Source: Ameyamaea chiangmaiensis
GTDB taxonomy: Bacteria > Pseudomonadota > Alphaproteobacteria > Acetobacterales > Acetobacteraceae
Assembly: GCF_013376175.1 (NCBI RefSeq)
Contig: NZ_JABXXR010000001.1
Location: 1-64,000, forward strand
Direction: 5' to 3'
Length of the DNA stretch: 64,000 bases
Part shown: piece after piece, positions 44,313-52,983 of the stretch
Numbering within the stretch: the stretch's first letter is position 1
Layout: each line of letters begins with the position of its first letter
Notes under the pieces: generated by a model
Database searches by the model: none
The model's input: the letters and a program-made list of their open reading frames with translations, nothing else
Told to the model about the DNA's origin: nothing
Made by a program: the position numbers and the translations under genes

Positions 44313-44824
44313 GATGACTCCACACTTTTCCCTATAATGCCTGCATTGTTCCAGTCCGATGTCCCGTCCCCAGGGTCGGCTGTAGGCAGAGAGTCCCTGT
44401 AGGCGTCATAGAGCGCCTTAAACGAAGCCAAAGACGCCTCGTTAGGCGAACCGGGGGGCACGGGGGTAAGTAACGATGCCTCTGAACTGACCGCGATCGA
44501 CACGTCTACCTGAAACGTGTTTCCTTTACTGGTCAGAACACAAACGGGAATAGTTTGCGGCCCGCTTGCGCTCCAGGTCAGCCATACGGTTACGATGTTC
44601 CCGAATGTGCTCGTCCAGGATTGGGTCGCAATCCCGTCTGTGCCGAACTCGCACGCGGCGACATATTCCCCGTCGGATAGGCTGTTGTTAAAGTCGACGC
44701 TGTAGTCAGCTCCCGACCCGATCGATGTCGGTGGCCAACGAAGCAATGGGGCCATATAAAGCCCACGCAAGCGCGCACAAGACGCCGTGCCCGTCCGCAC
44801 TATGCGTGCGCTGGGTGCCCACAT
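44309..44824 (-). CDS. Hypothetical prophage protein, fibre-tail adaptor-like
   Basis: This 171-residue protein has a basic N-terminus, then a beta-rich part containing DYSVDFNNSLSDGEYV and a TVWLTWSASGPQTIPVCVLT segment, as in small phage fibre-adaptor proteins. TTGGAG precedes the ATG at 44824. It overlaps the next gene by ATGA. The domain assignment is tentative. Confidence 0.45.
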   Translation of the reverse strand: MWAPSARIVRTGTASCARLRGLYMAPLLRWPPTSIGSGADYSVDFNNSLSDGEYVAACEFGTDGIATQSWTSTFGNIVTVWLTWSASGPQTIPVCVLTSKGNTFQVDVSIAVSSEASLLTPVPPGSPNEASLASFKALYDAYRDSLPTADPGDGTSDWNNAGIIGKSVESS

Positions 44825-44879
44825 CTGACAGTCTCCAACATTCTATGAAATAGAAGAGATGTTACTTATATTTGGGTTT

Positions 44880-45351
44880 CTAGGACAAATTCGTCCCGAT
44901 AACGACTGATGCTGTCGAACTCGCGTTATTCAACACGCCAGCCGTCACATTGCTGGACAGGTCGTTACCGTTGACCAGCACCTGCGTCGCACCATTGGCG
45001 ATGCTGACGCCCGCGCGCTGGCTGTTATTTCCGGGACCACTCATCACGCCGTTAATGAGCACGTCCGTGGCGCTGCTGCCGATCGCGACCCCGTCGCTGG
45101 TGTTTGTCGTTCCACCCCGCACATCGCGGGAGTTACTGAAAAACCGGGTGCCATGGACGCTGACGCGCGTTCCGTTAATCACAAGGCCGTCCTGGCCCGC
45201 GTCACTGGACTTTCCGCCCACAAATGAAACGTCCTTGGCCCCGGAACCTACATAGACATTCGGTGCGGCCCACGTATCTTCAAGGCTCATCTTGAAGACG
45301 TCCGTCGTGGCGACACTGTCAATCTGGAGCGCTGACGCGGCGCAGGAACCA
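44880..45351 (-). pseudogene. Promoterless second copy of the tailspike C-terminal half
   Basis: From CAASALQIDSVATTDVFKM onward this frame aligns along its full length with the last 155 or so residues of the tailspike at 46342-47751. Both contain FFSNSR, YDGVAIG/SDGVAIG and SGPGNNSQR. The N-terminal virion-attachment part is absent, and the frame upstream (to 45491) is not protein-like. Homology stops abruptly at about 45346. It could be a dead duplication or a silent receptor-binding cassette. Confidence 0.7.
45259..45345. repeat. 87-base direct repeat shared with 46721-46807
   Basis: The two 87-base segments differ at only four positions and lie in the same orientation. Both encode the same beta-helix turn of the tailspike. 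They are long enough to support homologous recombination that would delete the DNA between them and swap the tailspike end. Confidence 0.75.
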
Positions 45352-45597
45352 CGGGAAAGCCGCTCAGAAATTATGTGAAAAACATGCGCCACACTGGGTT
45401 TCCATCTCGCTAGACGTAAGCATGTTGGCGGGTGTGCGTGGAGATGTACAAATCTTCGTGACATCCTCGGTCCGAAAAACATGATTTTCAAGTGTTACCA
45501 GCTATGCAACAGTCACGACAGCAGAAAAGATTGCTCACGGGGAGAGCAAAATTTATCTTAGTCCTCCCACAAATTCGCTTTGCGACGGAGAAAATTA

Positions 45598-46122
45598 GTG
45601 GAACTTTATCCAAAGAGAGTTTTCCAGAGACAATTAAAACTTCAGGCTGAATTTATTATCATTTCTTCTGAACAGATAAATTCTGCATTAAAGGAGCGCG
45701 ATGTAACTAAAGTTTTTTACTCCATTCAGAACTTCCTCAATGCATCTGCCAATATCGCGAAATGTCTATTCGGATCTGGCGGTAGAAAATGCGCGCAGAG
45801 AAAATCATTGCGTGAGAGCATAGGAGTTGACGAGAACTCACCATTCAAAAATGTTTCGGCACGAAATAATTTCGAGCATATGGACGAGAGAATAGATCGG
45901 TGGTGGGGCGAGTCGCGACGTCATAATCTCTGCGATCTAAATATCACGCCAGCTGGATTTATTCAGGGTTTCGAGACTGTTGAATGGTTCCGGAATTTTG
46001 ACCCAGAGACGACTGATATAACTTTCTTTAGCGAGAAGTTTAATCTTCAGGAGATTGTAGACGAAGTCCAACGGATATACCCGAAGCTGCAAGAAGAAGC
46101 AGGTAAACCTCACTGGGAGTGA
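45598..46122 (+). CDS. HEPN-domain RNase candidate, opposite strand within the tail-fibre region
   Basis: This 174-residue protein is all-helical in appearance. It has a HEPN-type RX4H motif at R89-H94 (SARNNFEHMDERIDRWW), the signature of many defence and toxin RNases. The GTG at 45598 is chosen because GGAG lies seven bases upstream; a TTG at 45580 has no such site. The gene is on the + strand while all surrounding late genes are on the minus strand, and it is clearly AT-richer than them. Both features mark a moron (late acquisition). No antitoxin partner is adjacent, so a self-contained abortive-infection or superinfection role is inferred. Confidence 0.6.
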   Translation: MELYPKRVFQRQLKLQAEFIIISSEQINSALKERDVTKVFYSIQNFLNASANIAKCLFGSGGRKCAQRKSLRESIGVDENSPFKNVSARNNFEHMDERIDRWWGESRRHNLCDLNITPAGFIQGFETVEWFRNFDPETTDITFFSEKFNLQEIVDEVQRIYPKLQEEAGKPHWE

Positions 46123-46318
46123 GATTTTTTTCAATCACTGTAGGCAGTGGGAAATGACACATCCCTTCATGGGGCCATGGAAGAATGCAGTGGCCACAAA
46201 GCTCATAGTGATTGATAGTCCACTGCTTTACGACTTCCAGACGCAGCGATGTAACCTCTGACCTGAGGTTTGCATCAGAACCTTTCGTCGCAAAAGATAG
46301 CATCTGCATATCTGACAT
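46040..46318 (-). CDS. Small hypothetical protein behind the tailspike, possibly truncated
   Basis: This possible 92-residue protein (MSDMQMLSFATKG...) starts 24 bases after the tailspike stop with GGCGGAG upstream. It has a putative metal-binding segment CGHCILPWPHEGMC. Its last part overlaps the 3' end of the opposite-strand HEPN gene by 83 bases, so the natural C-terminus may have been replaced when that gene arrived. Confidence 0.4.
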   Translation of the reverse strand: MSDMQMLSFATKGSDANLRSEVTSLRLEVVKQWTINHYELCGHCILPWPHEGMCHFPLPTVIEKNLTPSEVYLLLLAASGISVGLRLQSPED

Positions 46319-46341
46319 AGTTTCGAAATCTCCGCCTTCTC

Positions 46342-47751
46342 TCACTGAAGGTTGTTCGTAACAACGAAGTTGTCGCTGTTGCTTGCATTGTTCAGCACAC
46401 CACCCGAGGCGTTGCTGGTGAGGTCGTTCCCCACCACCACGGTGCACTGGGCACCGTTGGCGATGCTGACCCCGTAACGCTGGCTGTTGTTGCCCGGACC
46501 GCTGGAAGCGCCCGTCACCGTGACGTGCTGCGCGTCAGCCCCGATCGCCACGCCGTCATACGTGTTGACCGTTCCTCCCCGCTCGGCGCGCGAGTTACTG
46601 AAAAACCGTGTGCCGTTCACGGTGACGCGCGTCCCGTGAATGACGATGCCTTCCTGACCGGCATCGCTCGACTTGCCGCCATGGAACCCGACGTCCTTCG
46701 CCCCCGCACCGACGTAGATATTCGGTGCGGCCCACGTGTCCTCAAGACTCATCTTGAAGACGTCCATCGTGGCGACACTGTCAATCTGGAGCGCTGACGC
46801 GGCGCAGAAGTCAGACTCAATGCCGTCAAACTGCACATATCCGGGACCAGCTGGCGCCCCAATAGTGTTGCGCAGCCAGTAACCATGCCCCTCGATGCAG
46901 GTTGCATACGCCTTGTAAATGCAGACCGTGTTACACAGGCCGTCAATGACAATACCATGCGCGCGGATGGTTGGCGTGCCAGATGTGGGGGCACTCCCCC
47001 CCATGCCAAAATCCCGAATGGTAATGACATCGGACGTCGTGGTGGTGAGACTGGTAATCAGAAACCGGATATTGTCTCCCCCGCGCAGAGGGCCATCGAC
47101 AACGACCTGTTCCACGACGACATCATTGTAGTGGCGGATTTTCATGCCGTCATAGGGATTGTTGAACGTAACCCGCATGATGCGGATTCTGGCCAGCTGA
47201 AGCATGTTGAGGCACTTGCCGCCGGTCTTGTTGCCTTCCTCGAAGTACAGATCGTAGACGTTGTTGTTATACATCCCGCCAGGACCGCCGGCATTGGTCC
47301 CGTCGATAGTGACGGTGTCGAAGGCACCATACCCGACGATCTGGCTGGCCTGGCCTTGCCCCTGCAACGACACATGCGGCGAGGTGATCGAGAGGCCACC
47401 GGTGACCTTGTACTGTCCAGGCGGAAAGTAGATCGTCGCGCCGCACAGCAGTCCCTGCGCATAACTGATCGCGAGCCTGATCGCCGCCGTGTCATCTGTA
47501 CTGCCGTCACCAAGGGCGCCGAACTGCCTGACGTTCACCCAGTCGAGGAAGCAGGCTTCGAGCGTGCGACGGAAACTCCCGTTGATTTCCAGAAGCGCTT
47601 CCAGCAGGAGAAGATTCTCGGTCTGCCCTCCCTGCGCGTCGACCTTGGTGCCGATCGCGGCAGCGACCGTCGGTGACGTGACGATGTCAGCAGGATCATC
47701 CGTCGCGGCGTACGACTGCCATCCCGGCGTCCAGTTGGCGATCTGGGCCAT
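46342..47751 (-). CDS. Prophage tailspike with right-handed beta-helix (pectate-lyase-3 type)
   Basis: This 469-residue protein has an N-terminal attachment region (about 1-70) and then the typical beta-helix entry VRQFGALGDGSTDDTAAI near 74-91 and an IYFPPGQYKV segment. Repeating short strands run from about 110 to 440, as in tailspikes that bind or cut surface polysaccharide. Its C-terminal third is duplicated at 44880-45351. It lies downstream of the tail-fibre genes in the late operon. Enzymatic activity cannot be judged from sequence. Confidence 0.75.
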   Translation of the reverse strand: MAQIANWTPGWQSYAATDDPADIVTSPTVAAAIGTKVDAQGGQTENLLLLEALLEINGSFRRTLEACFLDWVNVRQFGALGDGSTDDTAAIRLAISYAQGLLCGATIYFPPGQYKVTGGLSITSPHVSLQGQGQASQIVGYGAFDTVTIDGTNAGGPGGMYNNNVYDLYFEEGNKTGGKCLNMLQLARIRIMRVTFNNPYDGMKIRHYNDVVVEQVVVDGPLRGGDNIRFLITSLTTTTSDVITIRDFGMGGSAPTSGTPTIRAHGIVIDGLCNTVCIYKAYATCIEGHGYWLRNTIGAPAGPGYVQFDGIESDFCAASALQIDSVATMDVFKMSLEDTWAAPNIYVGAGAKDVGFHGGKSSDAGQEGIVIHGTRVTVNGTRFFSNSRAERGGTVNTYDGVAIGADAQHVTVTGASSGPGNNSQRYGVSIANGAQCTVVVGNDLTSNASGGVLNNASNSDNFVVTNNLQ

Positions 47752-47765
47752 TGAACGTTACTCCC

Positions 47766-47993
47766 TCAGGATGCTGCGGCGGTATAACTGCTGCCGATCG
47801 GATAGGCGCAGACGCCCGTCGTCGCGTCGGGCTCATCAAGGACGATCGCGCTGCCGGCCGGGGGCGCCCACGTCGACACGCCATCCCATTTGATCCGGTT
47901 CCAGACATATCCGACAGCAAACGAACCCGTCGCCGCCGTGTAGTACATCGCGTATTGCTTCGGGGCCGAGGCCGTTGATGTCGTCTCGCTCAT
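47766..47993 (-). CDS. Small prophage tail-fibre-associated protein
   Basis: This 75-residue protein (MSETTSTASAPKQYAMYY) has no recognised domain. It overlaps the tail-fibre stop by ATGA and lies directly before the tailspike. Such short proteins often follow fibre genes as assembly factors or fibre caps; that is inference. Confidence 0.5.
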   Translation of the reverse strand: MSETTSTASAPKQYAMYYTAATGSFAVGYVWNRIKWDGVSTWAPPAGSAIVLDEPDATTGVCAYPIGSSYTAAAS

Positions 47994-49054
47994 GGCATCC
48001 ACTCGATAATGGCGCAGCCGTCAGCACCGGCGCCGCCGTAATACTTCGTTCCGGACATGGCCGTGTCTTTCGCTCCGCCGCCGCCGGCACCTGGGGCGCG
48101 ACCGGGATAACCGCCGGCATCACCGCATCGGCCAGCGCCACCCCAGGGGCCGCCCGCGCCATCGCCGCCCTGAAGAACCGTTCCGGCCTGACCGTCTGAC
48201 CCGTCATTGCCATAGGCAGCGTTCGGCGAACTGCCGATCGACACCGTGGGCTGGCCGCCGCGACCGCCGGCGCAGTTCACCTTGGAGCCCGACGTCCAGT
48301 TGGCCCCGTTGCCGCCCCCGGCGATGGCGACGATATTGCCGTCGTACGTCAGGGTCGTGTTGCCGCCGTTGTTCTGGGCGCCCGTCGTTTGCTCATCGGG
48401 CGCCGCTCCGGCCCCGATGGTGACCTGCACGGTCTTGCCCGCGACAACCGGAATGATGTCTTCGACAAACGCACCAGCGCCGCCACCACCAGCCCAGACG
48501 GAATCCGCCGTTGAACTCCCGATGCATGTCGCTCCAGCACCGCCGCCGCCAACGATCTGATAGCGCATGCGGGTGGCCCAGGACGGTACTGTGACGCTAT
48601 TGCTGGCCGACGTGAACCAGCGACTGGCGATCTGTGAGACCGTGGACAGCAGGGCATAGCCTGCCGTGGGGCTTTTCCATGAAGCGTCGGTGCCGCCGGG
48701 TGTCGTCAGGTTCTTCGCTGCCGTCGACACCCACTCGATGCCCGAGGCATCGATGACATGCGCGCCGAGAGGATAGCCACCGATCGCCGCTGCGAACGTT
48801 GCATCGTAGGGAGCGATCAGGCCGAGCGCGCGAATGGCCGTCGTCAGCTGGGAGAAATCAGTTTTGGACAGTGCCAGGCCGAGATAGGCGATCGGATGGA
48901 TCAGCGTTTCCTGAACCAGGTTGAACCAGTCCGCTGCCAATCGGGTGGCGGGCTGACCGGTCGCTGCATTTCCACCGGTAAAGTATCCGCCCGTGCCCGC
49001 GGCCGAAGGCGTCGGCATCTGCGCAACAGACGTCGCGTTATCGATTCTATACAT
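47990..49054 (-). CDS. Prophage tail fibre with glycine-rich C-terminal domain
   Basis: This 354-residue protein has an N-terminal tail-fibre region (ATRLAADWFNLVQETLIHPI near 36-55, typical of Mu-S/P2-H-type fibres). A polyglycine region follows from about 165 (VGGGGAGA, AGGGGAGAFVED, GGAGRCGDAGG). Glycine-rich tips of this kind form polyglycine II-type adhesin folds in phage receptor-binding proteins. It follows the gp48-like baseplate gene as expected. Confidence 0.75.
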   Translation of the reverse strand: MYRIDNATSVAQMPTPSAAGTGGYFTGGNAATGQPATRLAADWFNLVQETLIHPIAYLGLALSKTDFSQLTTAIRALGLIAPYDATFAAAIGGYPLGAHVIDASGIEWVSTAAKNLTTPGGTDASWKSPTAGYALLSTVSQIASRWFTSASNSVTVPSWATRMRYQIVGGGGAGATCIGSSTADSVWAGGGGAGAFVEDIIPVVAGKTVQVTIGAGAAPDEQTTGAQNNGGNTTLTYDGNIVAIAGGGNGANWTSGSKVNCAGGRGGQPTVSIGSSPNAAYGNDGSDGQAGTVLQGGDGAGGPWGGAGRCGDAGGYPGRAPGAGGGGAKDTAMSGTKYYGGAGADGCAIIEWMP

Positions 49055-49077
49055 GAACTACGCCTTAGTTGATGAAC

Positions 49078-49704
49078 TTACTGAATATCACCACGGAAAT
49101 CGTTAATGACGTTGGTGCCAGTCTGGCCGAACCTCAGGATCAGGTGTGCTGGGTTTCTCTCCGACAGTTCGCACTGGAGAACGGAATTTCCCCATGTCAT
49201 GAGAGGGTCGCCCGCGGACGACACATCCGCCTGCGCGTAAGACAGGGAATAGCCCGGGGCGGAAATCACCCAACAGAATGCCCAGTCCTCCCCGTAAACC
49301 GGGTCTTCCGCGCAGGCGAAGTCGGCACAGGCCGGCCAATATCGGGTAATGGAGATGGTGTAGCCGAGCTGCGCCGCCAGATTTGTGAAATAGTCAGCTG
49401 AGCACCCGCCTGAGTCTGCGAGACGCGCAACTACCTGATTACGGCGTGCAGCCAGCGTTGGAGCTGTGCCCGCGCAGGGATCTGGTAAACCAAGAGTGCT
49501 TTCCCAGTCCGTCAGCAACTCCACGGACGTGGCCGGAAAAGCATCGACCAGCAGGTTTTCCGCCCGCGCGTCCAGACGCCCCCATGTCTGCGACCAGATC
49601 CATGCCACCGCATAAAGAAGGGACCCGGGCGCACGCGACCAGATAGGTCCTCTGGGCATGATACGCAGGATGGCAGGGCGATAATCGTCCGCGGTATATG
49701 CCAT
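49078..49704 (-). CDS. Mu gp48-like baseplate protein (YmfQ/DUF2313)
   Basis: This 208-residue protein has the DUF2313 pattern: an N-terminal LPRG-like IMPRGPIW near 15-22 and LLVDAFPATSVELLTDWESTLGLPD within about 50-75. Mu gp48 is the tail-fibre connecting baseplate protein. It lies between the gp47-like gene and the fibre, the conserved Mu order. Confidence 0.8.
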   Translation of the reverse strand: MAYTADDYRPAILRIMPRGPIWSRAPGSLLYAVAWIWSQTWGRLDARAENLLVDAFPATSVELLTDWESTLGLPDPCAGTAPTLAARRNQVVARLADSGGCSADYFTNLAAQLGYTISITRYWPACADFACAEDPVYGEDWAFCWVISAPGYSLSYAQADVSSAGDPLMTWGNSVLQCELSERNPAHLILRFGQTGTNVINDFRGDIQ

Positions 49705-49707
49705 GGT

Positions 49708-50820
49708 TTAACTCACGAAAGTCACGGTCCCGCGCTGCAACAAAGAGCCGACGGTTGCGCCGGTCACGGGTGCCGAAGGCACCGTCACGTTGAATGACGC
49801 AAGGCCGAGCGCGCCGAGCGCCTCATTCCAGTTGTTCGGATGGATCGTCCCGCCCGGCGCGGACAGGCGCAGGAACATGTCGTCCAGTGCACCCTCGATG
49901 AGCGCCTGATTAGCCGTGGTGTTGCCGTCCCCCAGGTCCGAGATCGTGAAAGCGACCGTCTCGGCGATGGGAGAACACACGACGACCAGCGCATCCACGG
50001 GCTGCTCAGTCCAGATGGCGTTGGCCACCCGCAATTGATCGCCGGTGGCTGGAAAATAGCGCGTCTCATCGGACGCTACGCCGTTCGTTCCCTGAGGAAA
50101 TCCGGAATAGGCCGCATTTGCCTCATCGAGCATCACGTAAACGACGACACTGCCGGCACCGAAACCATTACGATTGATCCAGGCGCGTGTGACACCCGTC
50201 ACATCTGTTGCCCAGTCTATGTATTCCTGTTCCCGGCCATTCGTTCCGCTTTCTTGAAACTTGGCCATCACTCGTGAACGCAGAGCAGAGTTGGACTCGG
50301 CGTCCGCGCCACCTGTGAAGGCCGTCGAGACTGAGCCGGTCGACTGGATCCCGGAAATCGGACTTCCCAGGGTCGCAATCGAACCATCCGCGACATTTCC
50401 CGTCGCGCCGGTGTCGGTCAGGGTCACGGCCGCCACCGTTGACGTGCCCGTCGTGACACTGTCCGCGGTCGTCGTCCCGTCCAGACCGCCCACCGTCACC
50501 GCGGTGCCGGACGGAATGACCTGAGCGCCCGTTACCGCGAACACGACTGAACCGGACGCGGCACTCGCCGCCTTGCGGTAAACCTTTTTCAGGGCACCCC
50601 AGGCGGCCAGATATTCGTCCGTCGCCGTCCATGGGACCGCCTGCATGGCGATCCAGTCAAGATAGCCATAGACCAGCCACGCCAGCCCGGCATTGACCCA
50701 TGCGAGTGTCCCGAGGACCGAGAACCGGAGCACCTTGCTCACGCCGGAAATCCCGGCATTCAAAACGTCTTGCACGGCCCAGGAGCGGAGCTCGCTGAGC
50801 GTCGGCCGTGAATACGGCAT
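49708..50820 (-). CDS. Baseplate J-family protein (Mu gp47-like)
   Basis: This 370-residue protein is a baseplate wedge component. It starts at MPYSRPTLSE (ATG at 50820) and has family segments IPSGTAVTVGG near 125 and GGADAESNSALRSRV near 190, and an EYIDWATDVTGVTRAW stretch. The start codon overlaps the gp46 stop by one base. Confidence 0.88.
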   Translation of the reverse strand: MPYSRPTLSELRSWAVQDVLNAGISGVSKVLRFSVLGTLAWVNAGLAWLVYGYLDWIAMQAVPWTATDEYLAAWGALKKVYRKAASAASGSVVFAVTGAQVIPSGTAVTVGGLDGTTTADSVTTGTSTVAAVTLTDTGATGNVADGSIATLGSPISGIQSTGSVSTAFTGGADAESNSALRSRVMAKFQESGTNGREQEYIDWATDVTGVTRAWINRNGFGAGSVVVYVMLDEANAAYSGFPQGTNGVASDETRYFPATGDQLRVANAIWTEQPVDALVVVCSPIAETVAFTISDLGDGNTTANQALIEGALDDMFLRLSAPGGTIHPNNWNEALGALGLASFNVTVPSAPVTGATVGSLLQRGTVTFVS

Positions 50821-51302
50821 CAGGAAAGCCCCTTCCACGCCCATGAAAAATCGAAGGACTGTCGCGTGCTGTCGGGCATCGTCAGAACGATGACCATGCC
50901 AACAGCCGTTTTGCTCAGCCAGGAAGCGGTCACCGCGACCGATGCGACAACCTGGTCCGTGACCAGCCACGCCAGCGCCTCATTGCAGATGGCCTGGACC
51001 TCCATCAGGATCGCGCTTTCCCCTGACTTGATTACGCGCCGCAGTAGCCACAGCCGCGAACCGATCAGGACACCGCCGTCGCTGAAGGCGTCGCCCCACC
51101 AGCCCCGCCGGTCTTCGCCGGGTGCAAGGCCACCGACGCCCACCGCGAGATCGGCGGATGTCGGCTCGACAGGCGCCAGACGGTCAGTGAACAGCGAGAC
51201 CATCACCGCGGTGCGCAGCGGATTGTCGAGCGCAATATCACTGTCTGAGATACGCCAGTCCCCGCGCCCTTCGGGCACGTTCCAGTCGATCGCAATGTCC
51301 AC
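50820..51302 (-). CDS. Mu gp46-like baseplate protein (GP46 family)
   Basis: This 160-residue protein matches the GP46 pattern: ALDNPLRTAVMVSLFTDRLA near 25-45, RRGWWGDAF near 64, and a C-terminal beta region. It forms part of the baseplate wedge, like T4 gp25. The order gp45-gp46-gp47 is conserved with Mu. Confidence 0.88.
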   Translation of the reverse strand: MDIAIDWNVPEGRGDWRISDSDIALDNPLRTAVMVSLFTDRLAPVEPTSADLAVGVGGLAPGEDRRGWWGDAFSDGGVLIGSRLWLLRRVIKSGESAILMEVQAICNEALAWLVTDQVVASVAVTASWLSKTAVGMVIVLTMPDSTRQSFDFSWAWKGLS

Positions 51303-51313
51303 GCGTCACCTCG

Positions 51314-51823
51314 TCAGGCGACGGGCGCGCCTGTGTTCGATTGGCCCTGCTCAACGCCGCTGTGCTCATGCGTCGTCAGGGCGATGGAGCCAGCCTTGAC
51401 CTCGATCGCCGTCACCGTGCCGGTGACCTTCAGATCGCCGGTGACGTTGACGGTTCCACTGGACGGAATCAGGTCGATGTCACCGCTCGAGCGCAGCCAG
51501 ACACGCGACCCCGTAACCATGTGGACCAGGCAGACATCGCCATCGTCCAGATCCCTCGGTCGCGTTCTCTGGTCGCTGCTCGCGATCGAAACGGCCCGGG
51601 TCCGATCTCCCTGCAACAGCGCAACGACATGATCCGCGCCCACGCGGGGACGGCTGGCCACACCGGCGACCTGCAACAGCAGGACGTTCTCCAGCATGTC
51701 GTCGCCCGGCAGACACATCTGAAGCAGCGGGTAAGCATCATCCTCCAGCGGGGCGGCCGTCTGTCGACCAACGCCCACCATCATCATCATCCGCCGGGAC
51801 AGGCGATGAAACATGTCATTCAT
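51314..51823 (-). CDS. Baseplate spike protein (Mu gp45/gpV-like)
   Basis: This 169-residue protein has an N-terminal OB-fold-like part and a C-terminal triple-beta-spike-like segment (SSGDIDLIPSSGTVNVTGDL, then THEHSGVEQGQSNTGAP), characteristic of membrane-piercing spikes of Mu and P2 type. It overlaps the gp44-like gene by ATGA. Confidence 0.85.
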   Translation of the reverse strand: MNDMFHRLSRRMMMMVGVGRQTAAPLEDDAYPLLQMCLPGDDMLENVLLLQVAGVASRPRVGADHVVALLQGDRTRAVSIASSDQRTRPRDLDDGDVCLVHMVTGSRVWLRSSGDIDLIPSSGTVNVTGDLKVTGTVTAIEVKAGSIALTTHEHSGVEQGQSNTGAPVA

Positions 51824-52983
51824 GTTGGCGAGTATCCGAGAGTCTGATTGAGCACCGGGTTCTGGCTGGGCATCACCAGAGGCTCGACGTCGAATGCCTG
51901 GGGCGGGAACAGCGACAGGTCGGCATGGGTGCCGTCATGACCCTTCCGGAACGTCACCGACGCGATCAGCATATCCATCTGCCGCCCGGCCGAGGGTATG
52001 GTCACCGGCACGATGCGGTTGATGCCCCACATTTCGCCTGCGCTGTCGAACCAGCTATCGGTCGTCAGATCGACGCGCTGCGAACGTCCATAGCGACGGT
52101 TCACCTCCCACTGGATTCGCTGTTTCGTGATGGCCAAACCTCCATCAGCAGCCTCGCACGGGATCAGTAATGGTCGATCGCGCGTGATCCCGGGATCTTC
52201 GGCCGGTCCTATTATCGTGATGTGCGCCATCTGCGCTCGCAGATCCTTTTCATCGGGCGCGACGCGGATCGCATACGTCGTCTGGAGCAGCGCCGTGATC
52301 GCGCTGTGCCGCTCCACTGTCGACTCGATATCCTGATACGCTTCGATGTTCTGCCCTTCGACAAAGCCGCTCGCCATGCCGCTGACGCCGACACGCGCGA
52401 CCGTCAGGTTCCCGTCCGGCCGGTCATAGAACACGACGGCGGCCAGACGCGTTAGGCGATCGCAGATTTCGAACGGTGTCTCGGTCAGGATGACATTGAA
52501 CTGCGGCACGCTGTCGCGCGCCAGACCGGATGCCGCGATCACGTCGATCCCGGCAAAGGCGCAGACCTTCTTCATGATCTTCAGAACGTTCGTGTCGTTC
52601 ATCTGGTAGGTCGAAAACTTCGCGCTGCAATCGACCAGATCCATGCTTTTCGATTTCATCATGACCGCGAGGAAGTGCGTCCCGTCGCGCACGCTGCGCT
52701 GCACGGTCTCCACATAGCCAGTGATCATCAGCTTGCCACCGACCGACACCGACGCAGCCGCGCCACTGCGGATCATCGCCGTGCGTCCAGGATCGGGCTG
52801 GTACTCAGTCAGGACCAGCTCGGCCGACCACGGCGTCCGGTCGATCGCGCAGTTGATGGTGATCTGTTCCCATCCCGAGATCACATAACCACCCACCACC
52901 ATCTGCACCTGATCTGCCGGCTGCGCCGATATCCCAAGCGCCTTTCCGGCCGTGTTGAGGAATTCGCTGACCGTGTCACTCAT
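51820..52983 (-). CDS. Baseplate hub protein (Mu gp44, gpP-like)
   Basis: This 387-residue protein belongs to the gpP/gp44 hub family, related to T4 gp27. Visible features are WSAELVLTEY near 52, a METYVETV-like GYVETVQRS segment near 88, and an FEICDRLTRLAAVVFYD motif near 170. It forms the hub on which the spike sits. Confidence 0.85.
   Translation of the reverse strand: MSDTVSEFLNTAGKALGISAQPADQVQMVVGGYVISGWEQITINCAIDRTPWSAELVLTEYQPDPGRTAMIRSGAAASVSVGGKLMITGYVETVQRSVRDGTHFLAVMMKSKSMDLVDCSAKFSTYQMNDTNVLKIMKKVCAFAGIDVIAASGLARDSVPQFNVILTETPFEICDRLTRLAAVVFYDRPDGNLTVARVGVSGMASGFVEGQNIEAYQDIESTVERHSAITALLQTTYAIRVAPDEKDLRAQMAHITIIGPAEDPGITRDRPLLIPCEAADGGLAITKQRIQWEVNRRYGRSQRVDLTTDSWFDSAGEMWGINRIVPVTIPSAGRQMDMLIASVTFRKGHDGTHADLSLFPPQAFDVEPLVMPSQNPVLNQTLGYSPT

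Noticed and set aside
45352-45491. Functional start for the second tailspike copy (frame from 45491)
   Set aside because: The extra N-terminal residues are basic and unlike any phage attachment domain, and homology to the complete tailspike begins abruptly at about 45,346.
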